Of a DNA stretch of 22,032 bases, positions 1 to 7,256 are shown piece by piece (the stretch's first letter is position 1; each line of letters starts with the position of its first letter). The position numbers and the translations under genes are program-made. The stretch spans positions 1-22,032 of the forward strand of contig CABQIF010000025.1 of NCBI GenBank assembly GCA_902464115.1, read 5' to 3'. The DNA comes from an uncultured Ruminococcus sp. (GTDB lineage: Bacteria > Bacillota > Clostridia > Oscillospirales > Ruminococcaceae). The notes below the pieces were generated by a model that did no database searches, had not been told where the DNA came from, and was given only the letters and a program-made list of their open reading frames with translations.

Positions 1-1
1 G

Positions 2-1294
2 ATGAAACGCAACGCAACCAACCTTCCCGGTGAAGTTGCCTTGCAGCTTTGCCCCTCGTTGCTGGCAAATTTTCAGATGCCCAAGCATGTCATTGTCGTC
101 ACAGGGACGAACGGCAAAACAACTGTAACCAATCTGATTGGCAATGTGCTGAAAAAGTGCGGCAATGCCATCATTACCAATGCTTTCGGCGGAAATGTCG
201 ATACGGGGATTGCATCCTTGCTGCTGGCAAATTCCAAGCTAAACGGCACACTCACCGCTGACACGCTGCTGCTTGAAATGGATGAACGCAGTGCTCAGCG
301 AATCTTGCCGTATGTAAAGCCAGATTATCTGGTGTGCACCAACTTGCAGCGAGATTCCATGAAGCGGAATGCACACGTGGAATTTATCTTCGACTTCCTG
401 AACCGCAACATTCCGGAAAAAACGGTGGTCATTTCCAACGCAGATGATTTGGTCAGCAGTCAACTCGTTCCAGAAAACAAGCATATTTACTTCGGTGTTG
501 CCCTGCTGGACGGAGAAGTCCCAACCAATGACAGTTTGGTCAGCGATATTGTCAACTGTCCAAACTGCGGAACACGGCTGCAATTTTCTTTCCGGCACTA
601 TAATCACATCGGACAGGCAACTTGCCCGAACTGTGGCTTCTGCAACGCAAAAGCAGATTTTCAGGTGGCAAAAGTCGAAAACTGCACTGCCACCATTCAG
701 CATCACAATACAACAGAAATCTATCCGATTCCAAACGACCGGATCACCGATATTTACAACTCCGCTGCGGTCATTGCCTTTTTGCGAACCTATGGCATTT
801 CACAGCAACAAGTTGCAGATTGCCTGAAAGGCAGCGAGATCGTAAAATCCCGTTATGATACCTTAACTTCTCACGGAAAACCCGTTTATATTACGCTTGC
901 CAAAGGACAAAACCCCATTGCCTGCTCCGCAGCGTGTGACTTTGTCCGGAAAGAACCTGGCAAAAAAGCAGTCATTCTCATTCTGGAAGACTTCTATGAC
1001 CGCCGCCGCACCTCTGAAAACATCGCTTGGATTTATGAAACCGACTTCGAATTTTTAAAGCAGGATGACATTGTCCAAATCATTGTTGGCGGAAAACGAG
1101 CGACGGATTATCTGGTACGCCTGTTGATCGCTGGCGTCGACCGCAGTCGGATTGTCTGCTGTGCCAGCGAAACAGAAACCGTTCAGCATCTTCAGTGGGA
1201 CAAATTCGACAAACTGATGATTCTATACGACCTGTACAACACAGAATCCCTCTCCCAGATTAAAAAACAACTTCAGGAGGATGCTGCCATATGA
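2..1294 (+). CDS. murT: MurT-type lipid II isoglutaminyl synthase, Mur ligase subunit (5' end probably outside window)
   Basis: MurT activates the alpha-carboxylate of D-Glu in the lipid II stem peptide with ATP, so that ammonia from GatD can form D-isoglutamine. The sequence shows a Mur ligase P-loop TGTNGKTT (residues 34-41 from the ATG at position 2), a TNLQRD motif near 113-118, a Cys4 zinc ribbon characteristic of MurT (CPNC at 186-189, CPNC at 208-211) and a C-terminal DUF1727-like region. Family members usually have a short extra N-terminal segment before the PG motif seen here at residues 9-10, so the true start probably lies before the window. It overlaps gatD by ATGA. Oddity: near residues 343-346 the family motif WIWD reads WIYE, so the Asp believed to complete the GatD catalytic triad is Glu. 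The family assignment is firm; activity is uncertain. Confidence 0.9.
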   Translation: MKRNATNLPGEVALQLCPSLLANFQMPKHVIVVTGTNGKTTVTNLIGNVLKKCGNAIITNAFGGNVDTGIASLLLANSKLNGTLTADTLLLEMDERSAQRILPYVKPDYLVCTNLQRDSMKRNAHVEFIFDFLNRNIPEKTVVISNADDLVSSQLVPENKHIYFGVALLDGEVPTNDSLVSDIVNCPNCGTRLQFSFRHYNHIGQATCPNCGFCNAKADFQVAKVENCTATIQHHNTTEIYPIPNDRITDIYNSAAVIAFLRTYGISQQQVADCLKGSEIVKSRYDTLTSHGKPVYITLAKGQNPIACSAACDFVRKEPGKKAVILILEDFYDRRRTSENIAWIYETDFEFLKQDDIVQIIVGGKRATDYLVRLLIAGVDRSRIVCCASETETVQHLQWDKFDKLMILYDLYNTESLSQIKKQLQEDAAI

Positions 1295-2010
1295 ATACCT
1301 GTGTAATTGAAGCGTTATATCCGGAAGTCTGCAATTTGTTCGGCGATACCGGAAACTTGCGATACTTAAAATTATGCCTGCCACAGGCAACGTTTATTGA
1401 AACTGCTCTGAATGATGAACCCTACTTCGTTCACCATCCTGTTTCTATGATTTACCTAGGGCCGATGTCTGAGCATACACAATGCACTGTAATCTCCAAA
1501 CTTGCCCCCTATCGGGAACGCATTGCTGAATGCATTGCAAACGGTGTGACATTCCTAGCAACGGGAAATGCCATGGAGGTCTTCGGAAAGCAAATCACCG
1601 ATGCTCAATCGGGGATTACAACGGGGCTTGGGCTGCTCGACCTGACCACCACACGGGACATGATGCACCGTTTTTACAGTCTGGTGCTTGGCACTTACAA
1701 TGAACTGCAAATGGTGGGATTTCGGGCACAGTTCACCCGTTCCACACTCGGGGCAACAGAAATGCCTTTTATTCAGGTGACCAAAGGCACACCGATGTGT
1801 GAAACTGCACGAATTGATGGTATTCAGAAAAATCACTTCTATGGCACGTATTTATTAGGGCCACTGCTGATTTTAAATCCCTACTTCACCAAACAGCTGT
1901 TACAGCAGATCACAGGGGAATCCGTACCGCTTGCATTTGAAAAAGAAACCATTGCTGCCTATCATGCACGGCTGGCAGATTTTCAGGATAAACGTGTTGG
2001 GATTCACTAA
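1291..2010 (+). CDS. gatD: GatD-type glutamine amidotransferase-like subunit, canonical catalytic residues missing
   Basis: GatD is the class I glutaminase partner of MurT and feeds ammonia for amidation of peptidoglycan D-Glu. The gene overlaps murT by ATGA, has AGGAGG at 1275-1280, and its 239 aa fit the family length. The fold signatures are recognisable: an N-terminal LYPEVCNLFGDTGN segment and a C-terminal GTYLLGPLL segment at 185-193. The nucleophile elbow, normally of the form LAxCGGYQ, reads LATGNAMEVFG at 89-99, placing Gly92 where Cys is expected. The expected His of GTYLHGP is Leu189. The usual GFENHGG segment is replaced by GFRAQFTRS at 143-151. By these residues it should not hydrolyse glutamine by the known mechanism. 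It may be a divergent clostridial form using free ammonia, a structural partner, or an enzyme with a different catalytic set. Confidence 0.82.
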   Translation: MNTCVIEALYPEVCNLFGDTGNLRYLKLCLPQATFIETALNDEPYFVHHPVSMIYLGPMSEHTQCTVISKLAPYRERIAECIANGVTFLATGNAMEVFGKQITDAQSGITTGLGLLDLTTTRDMMHRFYSLVLGTYNELQMVGFRAQFTRSTLGATEMPFIQVTKGTPMCETARIDGIQKNHFYGTYLLGPLLILNPYFTKQLLQQITGESVPLAFEKETIAAYHARLADFQDKRVGIH

Positions 2011-2023
2011 CACCCGCAAACCG

Positions 2024-2052
2024 CCGCACGCACAAAAAACGTGCGGTTTTTT
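2024..2052 (+). terminator. Rho-independent terminator after gatD
   Basis: A perfect 7-bp stem CCGCACG/CGTGCGG with a 9-nt A-rich loop is followed directly by six T. It separates murT-gatD from the HAD gene, whose ribosome binding site follows about 15 nt later. Confidence 0.85.
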
Positions 2053-2082
2053 GTATCAGAATCAGAAAGGAGCATTCTTCCC

Positions 2083-2763
2083 ATGGAACACCACACCCTC
2101 GGCTGTGTGATTTTTGACTTGGACGGCACACTGCTGGATTCTATGAATGTCTGGTCACAGATTGACCGCAACTTACTGAACCACTACGGCAAAATTGCAC
2201 CGGATGATTTAACTGAACAAGTGAAAAAGATGACCATTCAACAATCTGCTCAATATTTCATTGACCGCTTTCAACTGCCCTGCCAGCCGGAAGAATTTAT
2301 TGCACTGGTACAATCCATGGCAGCGAATGCTTACCGGAACACACTGCAACTAAAACCGGGCGTTTTTCCATTGCTGGACTGGCTGGATGCCCGAAACATT
2401 CCCTATTGTGTCGCAACGGCAACCTATCCAGATTTAGCAGAAGCTGCTTTAAAGCGGCTGCAAGTCTGGGAGCGGATTTCGTTTTTGATTACAGAACAGG
2501 AAGTTGGCGTTGGAAAATCACAGCCAACGATTTACCGGCAAGCTGCCAGCCGCATGAGCTGCGGAAAACGACAGACAGTTGTAGTAGAAGATGCCGTACA
2601 TGCCACAGAAACCGCTACGGCAGATGGATTTTTTACAGTTGGCGTTTATGAGCCGACGCTATCGGAAATGGATTGGAACACGATGCAAGCACGGGCAACC
2701 GTTTCTGTAAAGAATTTACAGGAATTGTTGGCAGAGATTCAGAGCGGACGGATTCCGCTATAA
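2083..2763 (+). CDS. HAD-superfamily phosphatase/phosphoglucomutase-like hydrolase
   Basis: This is a HAD subfamily IA hydrolase of about 226 aa, of the beta-phosphoglucomutase/phosphatase type. Motif I FDLDGTLLDS sits at residues 11-20 with the nucleophile Asp12 and acid Asp14. Motif II is near ATATYPD, and motif IV appears as VVVEDAVHA. The helical cap expected between motifs I and II is present. The ATG at 2083 is preferred because AGAAAGGAG lies about 10 nt upstream; an in-frame GTG at 2041 falls inside the preceding terminator. The natural substrate cannot be told from sequence; small sugar phosphates or nucleotides are typical for the subfamily. It stands alone between a terminator and a long non-coding gap, so the context gives no pathway. 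Confidence 0.85.
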   Translation: MEHHTLGCVIFDLDGTLLDSMNVWSQIDRNLLNHYGKIAPDDLTEQVKKMTIQQSAQYFIDRFQLPCQPEEFIALVQSMAANAYRNTLQLKPGVFPLLDWLDARNIPYCVATATYPDLAEAALKRLQVWERISFLITEQEVGVGKSQPTIYRQAASRMSCGKRQTVVVEDAVHATETATADGFFTVGVYEPTLSEMDWNTMQARATVSVKNLQELLAEIQSGRIPL

Positions 2764-2810
2764 TTTTAAGGGGACAATTTGCATCTTAGGGAAAACAATC
2801 TGCAACATCC

Positions 2811-2841
2811 GGCAAAAGGGGGTTCCACCCCTGCTTTTGCC
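2811..2841. repeat. Stable hairpin downstream of the HAD gene
   Basis: GGCAAAAG (2811-2818) pairs with CTTTTGCC (2834-2841), enclosing GGGG/CCCC around a TTCCA loop, with a 2-nt bulge on the right arm. No T run follows, so it is not a standard terminator. It may protect an mRNA 3' end or be part of a repeat element. Confidence 0.6.
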
Positions 2842-2953
2842 TACCAGCGTGCTGCAATTGCCCCGTTGCCTTGTCTGAATTTGTAACTTGTTTCACAAAG
2901 ACAATCAAATTGCGAATTGGAAAGTTTCAAAAGTGCAATTGCAGCAGGAAAAA

Positions 2954-3035
2954 CAAATTGCAAAATTTGATTTGCTCCGCAAATGTGGGCTACTCGCCCA
3001 CACCTCGGCAGCATTTTTGAAAAACTGCTGCACCG
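2954..3035. repeat. Cluster of four adjacent inverted repeats
   Basis: Four hairpins follow each other almost without spacers: CAAATT-GCAA-AATTTG (2954-2969), ATTTGC-TCC-GCAAAT (2970-2984), GTGGGC-TACTC-GCCCAC (2985-3001), and GCAGCA/TGCTGC enclosing a T5/A5 stretch (about 3006-3035). The first three stems are perfect 6-bp pairs. This density is unlikely to be chance. It could be a REP/MITE-like intergenic element or a structured leader for trmN6. Confidence 0.55.
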
Positions 3036-3112
3036 AAAAACTTTTTGTTTGCCTGCGGCTCGTTTACAGATAGCACTGAAAAACTTATCCCCTCACCAGA
3101 AAGGAGCAGACC

Positions 3113-3850
3113 ATGCCCAGCTACCGCAAAGAACCACTGACCGGACAAATGCACGTCTATGTCAGCGAAAATCACCGCTTCGGAACAGATGCCTTTTTAC
3201 TTGCCAACTTCTCCAACTGGCGAAAAAAAGACCTTGTCTGTGACCTCGGTACAGGCTGCGGAATTATCCCCATGATTCTACAACGAAAAAATCCCCCGAA
3301 ACACACTTGGGGGGTGGATATTCAAGCCGATGCCATTGACCAATTCTCACAGGCAATTACAGAATGCGGCGTGCAAGACCGTGTGACCCCTGTCTGTGCC
3401 GACCTCAAACAACTCTGGCAGGATGCTCCCTTAGAACGCTGCGATTTAGTCACCTGCAATCCGCCTTACAAAGCTTATCAAGCCGGCATGGAAAGCCAGT
3501 TGACGGCACAAAAAATTGCACGACACGAAATTCTCTGCAACATTGCAGATGTCTGTCAGGCTGCCAGTCGGTTACTAAAATTCGGCGGACGGCTCTGTAT
3601 CTGCAACCGCTCGGAACGGCTGGCGGATTGCATTGCTGCAATGCAGCAATTTCACATCGAACCAAAACGATTACAGTTTGTTTCCAAAAATCCAGATACT
3701 GCCCCGTGGCTGTTTCTGCTGGAGGGCAGAAAAGGCGGAAAGCCATTCTTAAACGTCCTTCCGCAATTTTATATTCGGGACGGGGAAACAGATTCGGAAG
3801 CTGTCCGGAATCTCTACCGCTTACCAGAAGAACAGGAGGTGCAGCCATGA
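3113..3850 (+). CDS. trmN6: TrmN6-type tRNA1(Val) (adenine37-N6)-methyltransferase
   Basis: This is a class I SAM-dependent N6-adenine methyltransferase of 245 aa. Proteins of this family (E. coli YfiC/TrmN6, Bacillus YabB) methylate A37 of tRNA1(Val). The SAM-binding motif DLGTGCGII is at residues 44-52 and the N6-adenine catalytic motif NPPY at 116-119. The N-terminal stretch with FGTDAFLLA is typical of the family. The ribosome binding site AAGGAG is about 8 nt before the ATG. The stop overlaps the rsmI start (ATGA), so the two are translationally coupled; pairing with rsmI is common in Firmicutes. The tRNA substrate is inferred from the family. Confidence 0.87.
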   Translation: MPSYRKEPLTGQMHVYVSENHRFGTDAFLLANFSNWRKKDLVCDLGTGCGIIPMILQRKNPPKHTWGVDIQADAIDQFSQAITECGVQDRVTPVCADLKQLWQDAPLERCDLVTCNPPYKAYQAGMESQLTAQKIARHEILCNIADVCQAASRLLKFGGRLCICNRSERLADCIAAMQQFHIEPKRLQFVSKNPDTAPWLFLLEGRKGGKPFLNVLPQFYIRDGETDSEAVRNLYRLPEEQEVQP

Positions 3851-4692
3851 GCGGCACATTATATGTCATTGGAACACCCATCGGAAATCTTGAAGACATG
3901 ACCTTGCGACAGCTGCGAATGTTGCAGGAAGTCGACTTCATTGCAGCAGAGGACACCCGTGTCACTCGAAAACTGCTCAGTCATTATGATATTCACACCC
4001 CGATGGTCAGCTATCATGACCACAGCGGGCAACTTGTCACCCAACAGCTATTACAGCGAATTGCTGCCGGAGAAACCTGTGGCATTGTCACCGATGCCGG
4101 AATGCCCTGCATTTCTGACCCAGGCGAAATTTTAGTACGATGCTGCAAAGAACAGGGTATCCCAGTCACTGCCGTTCCAGGACCCAGTGCAGCAATTACA
4201 GCTCTGGCAATTTCCGGACAGGAAACCGGACGATTTACTTTCGAGGGCTTCTTGTCCGTCACCAAAAAACAGCGAATGGAACACTTGCAATCCCTGCAAA
4301 CCGAACGCCGCACCATGATTTTCTACGAAGCTCCACACAAATTATTACGAACACTGACGGATTTGGTCGCTTGTTTTGGCGGAGAACGTCCCGTTTCCAT
4401 CTGTCGGGAACTGACGAAACTGCACGAAGAAGTCTGGAAAACGACCCTCGCAGAGGCTCTGCATCGCTATGAACAGCAGCCACCCAAAGGGGAATTTGTT
4501 TTGATTGTTGCAGGCATGCCAGAATCAACGGAGGAAACGACACTTTCCATGGAAGATGCTCTGCAACAGGTACAAGAACGAGTTGCACAAGGTGAACGGC
4601 TAACAGATGCCTGCAAGGCAGTTGCAGCGGAAACTGGATACCGCAAGCAAGACTTATACCAACAGGCAATTCAGGAACGGGAAAGCGAATAA
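3847..4692 (+). CDS. rsmI: RsmI, 16S rRNA C1402 2'-O-ribose methyltransferase
   Basis: RsmI methylates the ribose of C1402 in the 16S rRNA decoding centre using SAM. The 281-aa product begins with the family signature LYVIGTPIGNLEDMTLR, followed by AAEDTRVTRKLLSHY, VTDAGMPCISDPG (the canonical form is SDAGTPGISDPG) and VPGPSAAITAL, all marks of the tetrapyrrole-methylase-like fold. The frame is open for about 480 nt upstream, but that part lies antiparallel to no known domain and inside trmN6; the ATG at 3847 that overlaps the trmN6 stop matches the family N-terminus. The PHP phosphatase gene follows after 40 nt, probably in the same operon. Confidence 0.95.
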   Translation: MSGTLYVIGTPIGNLEDMTLRQLRMLQEVDFIAAEDTRVTRKLLSHYDIHTPMVSYHDHSGQLVTQQLLQRIAAGETCGIVTDAGMPCISDPGEILVRCCKEQGIPVTAVPGPSAAITALAISGQETGRFTFEGFLSVTKKQRMEHLQSLQTERRTMIFYEAPHKLLRTLTDLVACFGGERPVSICRELTKLHEEVWKTTLAEALHRYEQQPPKGEFVLIVAGMPESTEETTLSMEDALQQVQERVAQGERLTDACKAVAAETGYRKQDLYQQAIQERESE

Positions 4693-4732
4693 GCAACTAC
4701 AAACCCATCGCAACAAACAGGAGGTCTTTTTT

Positions 4733-5500
4733 ATGTTTGCCAATTATCACACCCACACTGCACGCTGTCACCACGCAACTGGCGAGGACAAAGCCTATGT
4801 AGAAGCTGCCATTCAAAACGGCTTTCAGGTTTTGGGCTTTTCCGACCACTGCCCGTGGATTTTTTCAGACGGCTATGTTTCTCCCATCCGCATGACTCCC
4901 GATGAATTGGACGGCTATGTGACTTCCTTGACTGCACTGAAAAAAGAATATGCCGCAGATATTACGATTTATATCGGTCTGGAATCTGAATATGTTCCGG
5001 AAATGCTGCCGGAACAGCAGAAGTTTTTACAGGATTATCCGATTGACTACCAAATTCTCGGCGAACATTTTCTCTATCCGGAACAGCGTGGTATTTATAC
5101 CGGAAAACCGACAGACAATGCAGCAGAATTGAAACACTACGTTGACCAAGTCATCGTTGGCATGGAAACCGGAAATTATCTCTATCTTGCCCATCCGGAT
5201 TTATTTCACTTCATCGGCGACCCTGCTCTTTATGAACAGGAATTTCGGCGGCTCTGTGTGTATCTGAAAGAAAAGCAAATCCCGATTGAAATCAATCAGC
5301 TGGGACTTGTAGACCATCGGCAGTACCCAAACCCTGCCTTTCTAAAGATTGCGGAATCTGTTGGCAACACTGCGATTATTGGCTGCGATGCACACCATCC
5401 AAGTGCCCTATTGGATACGGATTCTCAACAAGCCTGCAAAAAGTTAGCAGAACAATATCACCTGCCTTTGGTGGAAGTGTTTCCGCAGCTGTCCAGATAA
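4733..5500 (+). CDS. hisK: PHP-domain histidinol-phosphatase (HisJ/HisK family)
   Basis: A PHP-superfamily metal-dependent phosphatase of 255 aa. In this family the enzyme removes phosphate from L-histidinol phosphate in histidine biosynthesis. Metal ligands are visible: HTHT at residues 6-9, CHH at 12-14, SDHCPW around 37-42, a Glu in GLESEY, HPDLFHF, and the final CDAHHP. The start at 4733 is chosen because CAGGAGG lies about 8 nt upstream; the reading frame extends further upstream only by overlapping rsmI. No other his gene is in view, so another phosphomonoester substrate cannot be excluded. Confidence 0.82.
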   Translation: MFANYHTHTARCHHATGEDKAYVEAAIQNGFQVLGFSDHCPWIFSDGYVSPIRMTPDELDGYVTSLTALKKEYAADITIYIGLESEYVPEMLPEQQKFLQDYPIDYQILGEHFLYPEQRGIYTGKPTDNAAELKHYVDQVIVGMETGNYLYLAHPDLFHFIGDPALYEQEFRRLCVYLKEKQIPIEINQLGLVDHRQYPNPAFLKIAESVGNTAIIGCDAHHPSALLDTDSQQACKKLAEQYHLPLVEVFPQLSR

Positions 5501-5508
5501 TCTCACAC

Positions 5509-5558
5509 AAAAATAGCGGACACGCTCCTCATTCATGGAACGTGTCCGCTATTTGATT
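5509..5558. terminator. Bidirectional terminator between hisK and the GH26 gene
   Basis: A perfect 14-bp stem (5511-5524 with 5541-5554, core AAATAGCGGACACG) encloses a 16-nt loop. T-rich tracts flank it on both strands. It lies between two convergent genes and abuts the GH26 stop codon at 5559. Confidence 0.88.
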
Positions 5559-7229
5559 TTATGGAACTGTTGTGGTAGTCGTTTCTATTTGCGTTGTAGA
5601 TTCCCCTGTAGTGGTCTGCTTTGGAGCATACCAAGCTTGATACTCCGAAAGGGTCAAGACCAAATCGGAATTATAAGCATCAATCATCTGTTGTTTTGTG
5701 GTATAACCGGCAGCATCATCCATTAGATATTCGCCATACCACAGCCCAAAGAATGACCAGACTGCCTGATCTCGCCGAATGGCGGTCAAGTCTGGAATCG
5801 TGCTGCATTCGCTGAGGGCAACCATCTTATTTTTTGCAATCTTCTGTAAAGCAAAAAATTGTTCGTAACGGCTGCCATATGCTTCATCAGCATCCACATA
5901 AATATCCGCAGCGGCAATATCATATTCTGTGTCGGGGACGAGATATTCTGCACTCTGTCCGTTCCAAATCCAAATTAGATTATGCAACTGGTGATAGTCT
6001 ACCATGCGAGTATACATCAGATGCCACAGCCATTGATAGGCTTCACTGCCAGATGCACCCCACCAGAACCAACCATTGCTTGCTTCCTGTAATGGTCGCC
6101 AAAGGACGGGAACGCCAGCTTCCTGCAATTCCTTCAACGCTTCTGCAGCAGCATCAATATCTTCAATCAGGGCAATGCATTCCGCTGAGATCGTGCCATC
6201 TTTGCGAAGTTGTTGCAGTTCATAGCGGTTCAAATGGACAATGTCTGCATCTGTCACAGCGTTTGCAAGGGAGAAGTCTGTTTCATCCTTGTAAACAGAT
6301 GCTGTTCCGATAGGAGCATTCCAATGCCACATTAAACCAACGACACCGCCACGTTCTGCCCATTCCAAGCTGGAATCAATGGCATCTGCCTCTTCCGGAG
6401 AACCGCCGTTGCCAGAATACCCGTATAGGTCTGCGAAGCGAATCAACGGGAGTTGTCCGGTAATCTGGTAAATCTGGGTCAGTTCGGTATTTTCTGCACT
6501 GGAAACATATTGTCCGGAAATCATCGTCTTTCCGTATTGCCCCACGAGAAATTGCATCAGGTTTTTCGTTTCTTCGGTTGCATTCGGGTCACAGAGTTCA
6601 GACGAAATCGAAACGCTATCCTGTTTCTCTGCATTTTTCAGCAGAATGCAGTCAATGAGTGCATCGCCACTTTTCTGCTGAATGGTAATGGTGCGAGTTC
6701 CAGCCTCCAGATAAACACCCTGCACCGTTGCCTGTACAAATTTTCCCGTTCCGGGAATTGTGAGGAGATTATACGGCGTTCCCTCTACCGTCATCAGACA
6801 AGTTGCATCGGCATCCGCCGCCATTACAACGGAAATATCATAGTGCTGTGAGGACGGAACGGAAACCTGAAATAATAATGTGTTTTGTAAATCACCGGAA
6901 AGTCCGGCAACATAGCCGCTGCCAGTGTATCCGCTGCGTTCGTTCTCCACAGTGAACAGCGTGGATAATTTGCAATCCTCTGCCTGTACCCGTACTTCTG
7001 CCGGCATTTCCATGCTGGCAGGTGCGGAAACGGTTTCCTGCGGATAAGATGGACCTCGAATTGTCGTGGTTGTCATCGTTTCCGGAACGGATTCGGTTGG
7101 CGGTTCTGTTGTTTCTGTAGTAGAAAGAGGAACAGACTGCGGTACACGGGGATATTGTTGTACCGTCTGACAGCCCGTCATGACAAAAAAGCAGAGCATC
7201 GACAGAATGATGCTGCCGATTCGTTTCAT
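5559..7229 (-). CDS. GH26 glycoside hydrolase lipoprotein with N-terminal CBM-like domain (probable beta-mannanase)
   Basis: The 556-aa product starts with a lipoprotein signal peptide (lipobox VMTGC, Cys20), so it should be anchored to the outside of the membrane. A Thr/Glu/Pro-rich linker (about 36-75) leads to a CBM35/CBM6-like beta-sandwich (about 78-200, with VQAEDC and GYTGSGYVAG). A GH26 catalytic domain follows (about 212-515). The general acid is probably Glu382 in WRPLQE, followed by NGWFWWG, and the nucleophile Glu474 in ALSECS. Most GH26 enzymes are endo-beta-1,4-mannanases, a few act on mixed-linkage glucan or xylan. The residue before the acid Glu is Gln381 where His is usual. 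The protein ends in a Thr-rich tail (541-556) with no module after it. AGGAGG precedes the ATG. It lies 27 bp behind the GH95 gene and is probably co-transcribed. Confidence 0.88.
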   Translation of the reverse strand: MKRIGSIILSMLCFFVMTGCQTVQQYPRVPQSVPLSTTETTEPPTESVPETMTTTTIRGPSYPQETVSAPASMEMPAEVRVQAEDCKLSTLFTVENERSGYTGSGYVAGLSGDLQNTLLFQVSVPSSQHYDISVVMAADADATCLMTVEGTPYNLLTIPGTGKFVQATVQGVYLEAGTRTITIQQKSGDALIDCILLKNAEKQDSVSISSELCDPNATEETKNLMQFLVGQYGKTMISGQYVSSAENTELTQIYQITGQLPLIRFADLYGYSGNGGSPEEADAIDSSLEWAERGGVVGLMWHWNAPIGTASVYKDETDFSLANAVTDADIVHLNRYELQQLRKDGTISAECIALIEDIDAAAEALKELQEAGVPVLWRPLQEASNGWFWWGASGSEAYQWLWHLMYTRMVDYHQLHNLIWIWNGQSAEYLVPDTEYDIAAADIYVDADEAYGSRYEQFFALQKIAKNKMVALSECSTIPDLTAIRRDQAVWSFFGLWYGEYLMDDAAGYTTKQQMIDAYNSDLVLTLSEYQAWYAPKQTTTGESTTQIETTTTTVP

Positions 7230-7256
7230 GCAACTCCTCCTTTCTGAAATTGCAAT

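Larger units (their letters stand above)
2764..3112. other. Gene-free, hairpin-rich intergenic region
   Basis: No convincing gene is present in these 349 bases. A reading frame of 61 codons on the plus strand (2888-3073) has no ribosome binding site and no recognisable protein character. The stretch is rich in AATTGC-type words (for example the perfect palindrome TGCAATTGCA at 2934-2943) and in inverted repeats, listed separately. The only expression signal seen is the ribosome binding site of trmN6 at its end. Confidence 0.6.

Noticed and set aside
2888..3073. 61-codon plus-strand frame in the gap before trmN6
   Set aside because: No ribosome binding site, no recognisable protein features, and its sequence is explained by the hairpin cluster.
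3364..3846. N-terminal extension of rsmI
   Set aside because: The frame is open but lies inside trmN6; the RsmI family begins at the ATG at 3847, which overlaps the trmN6 stop in ATGA fashion.
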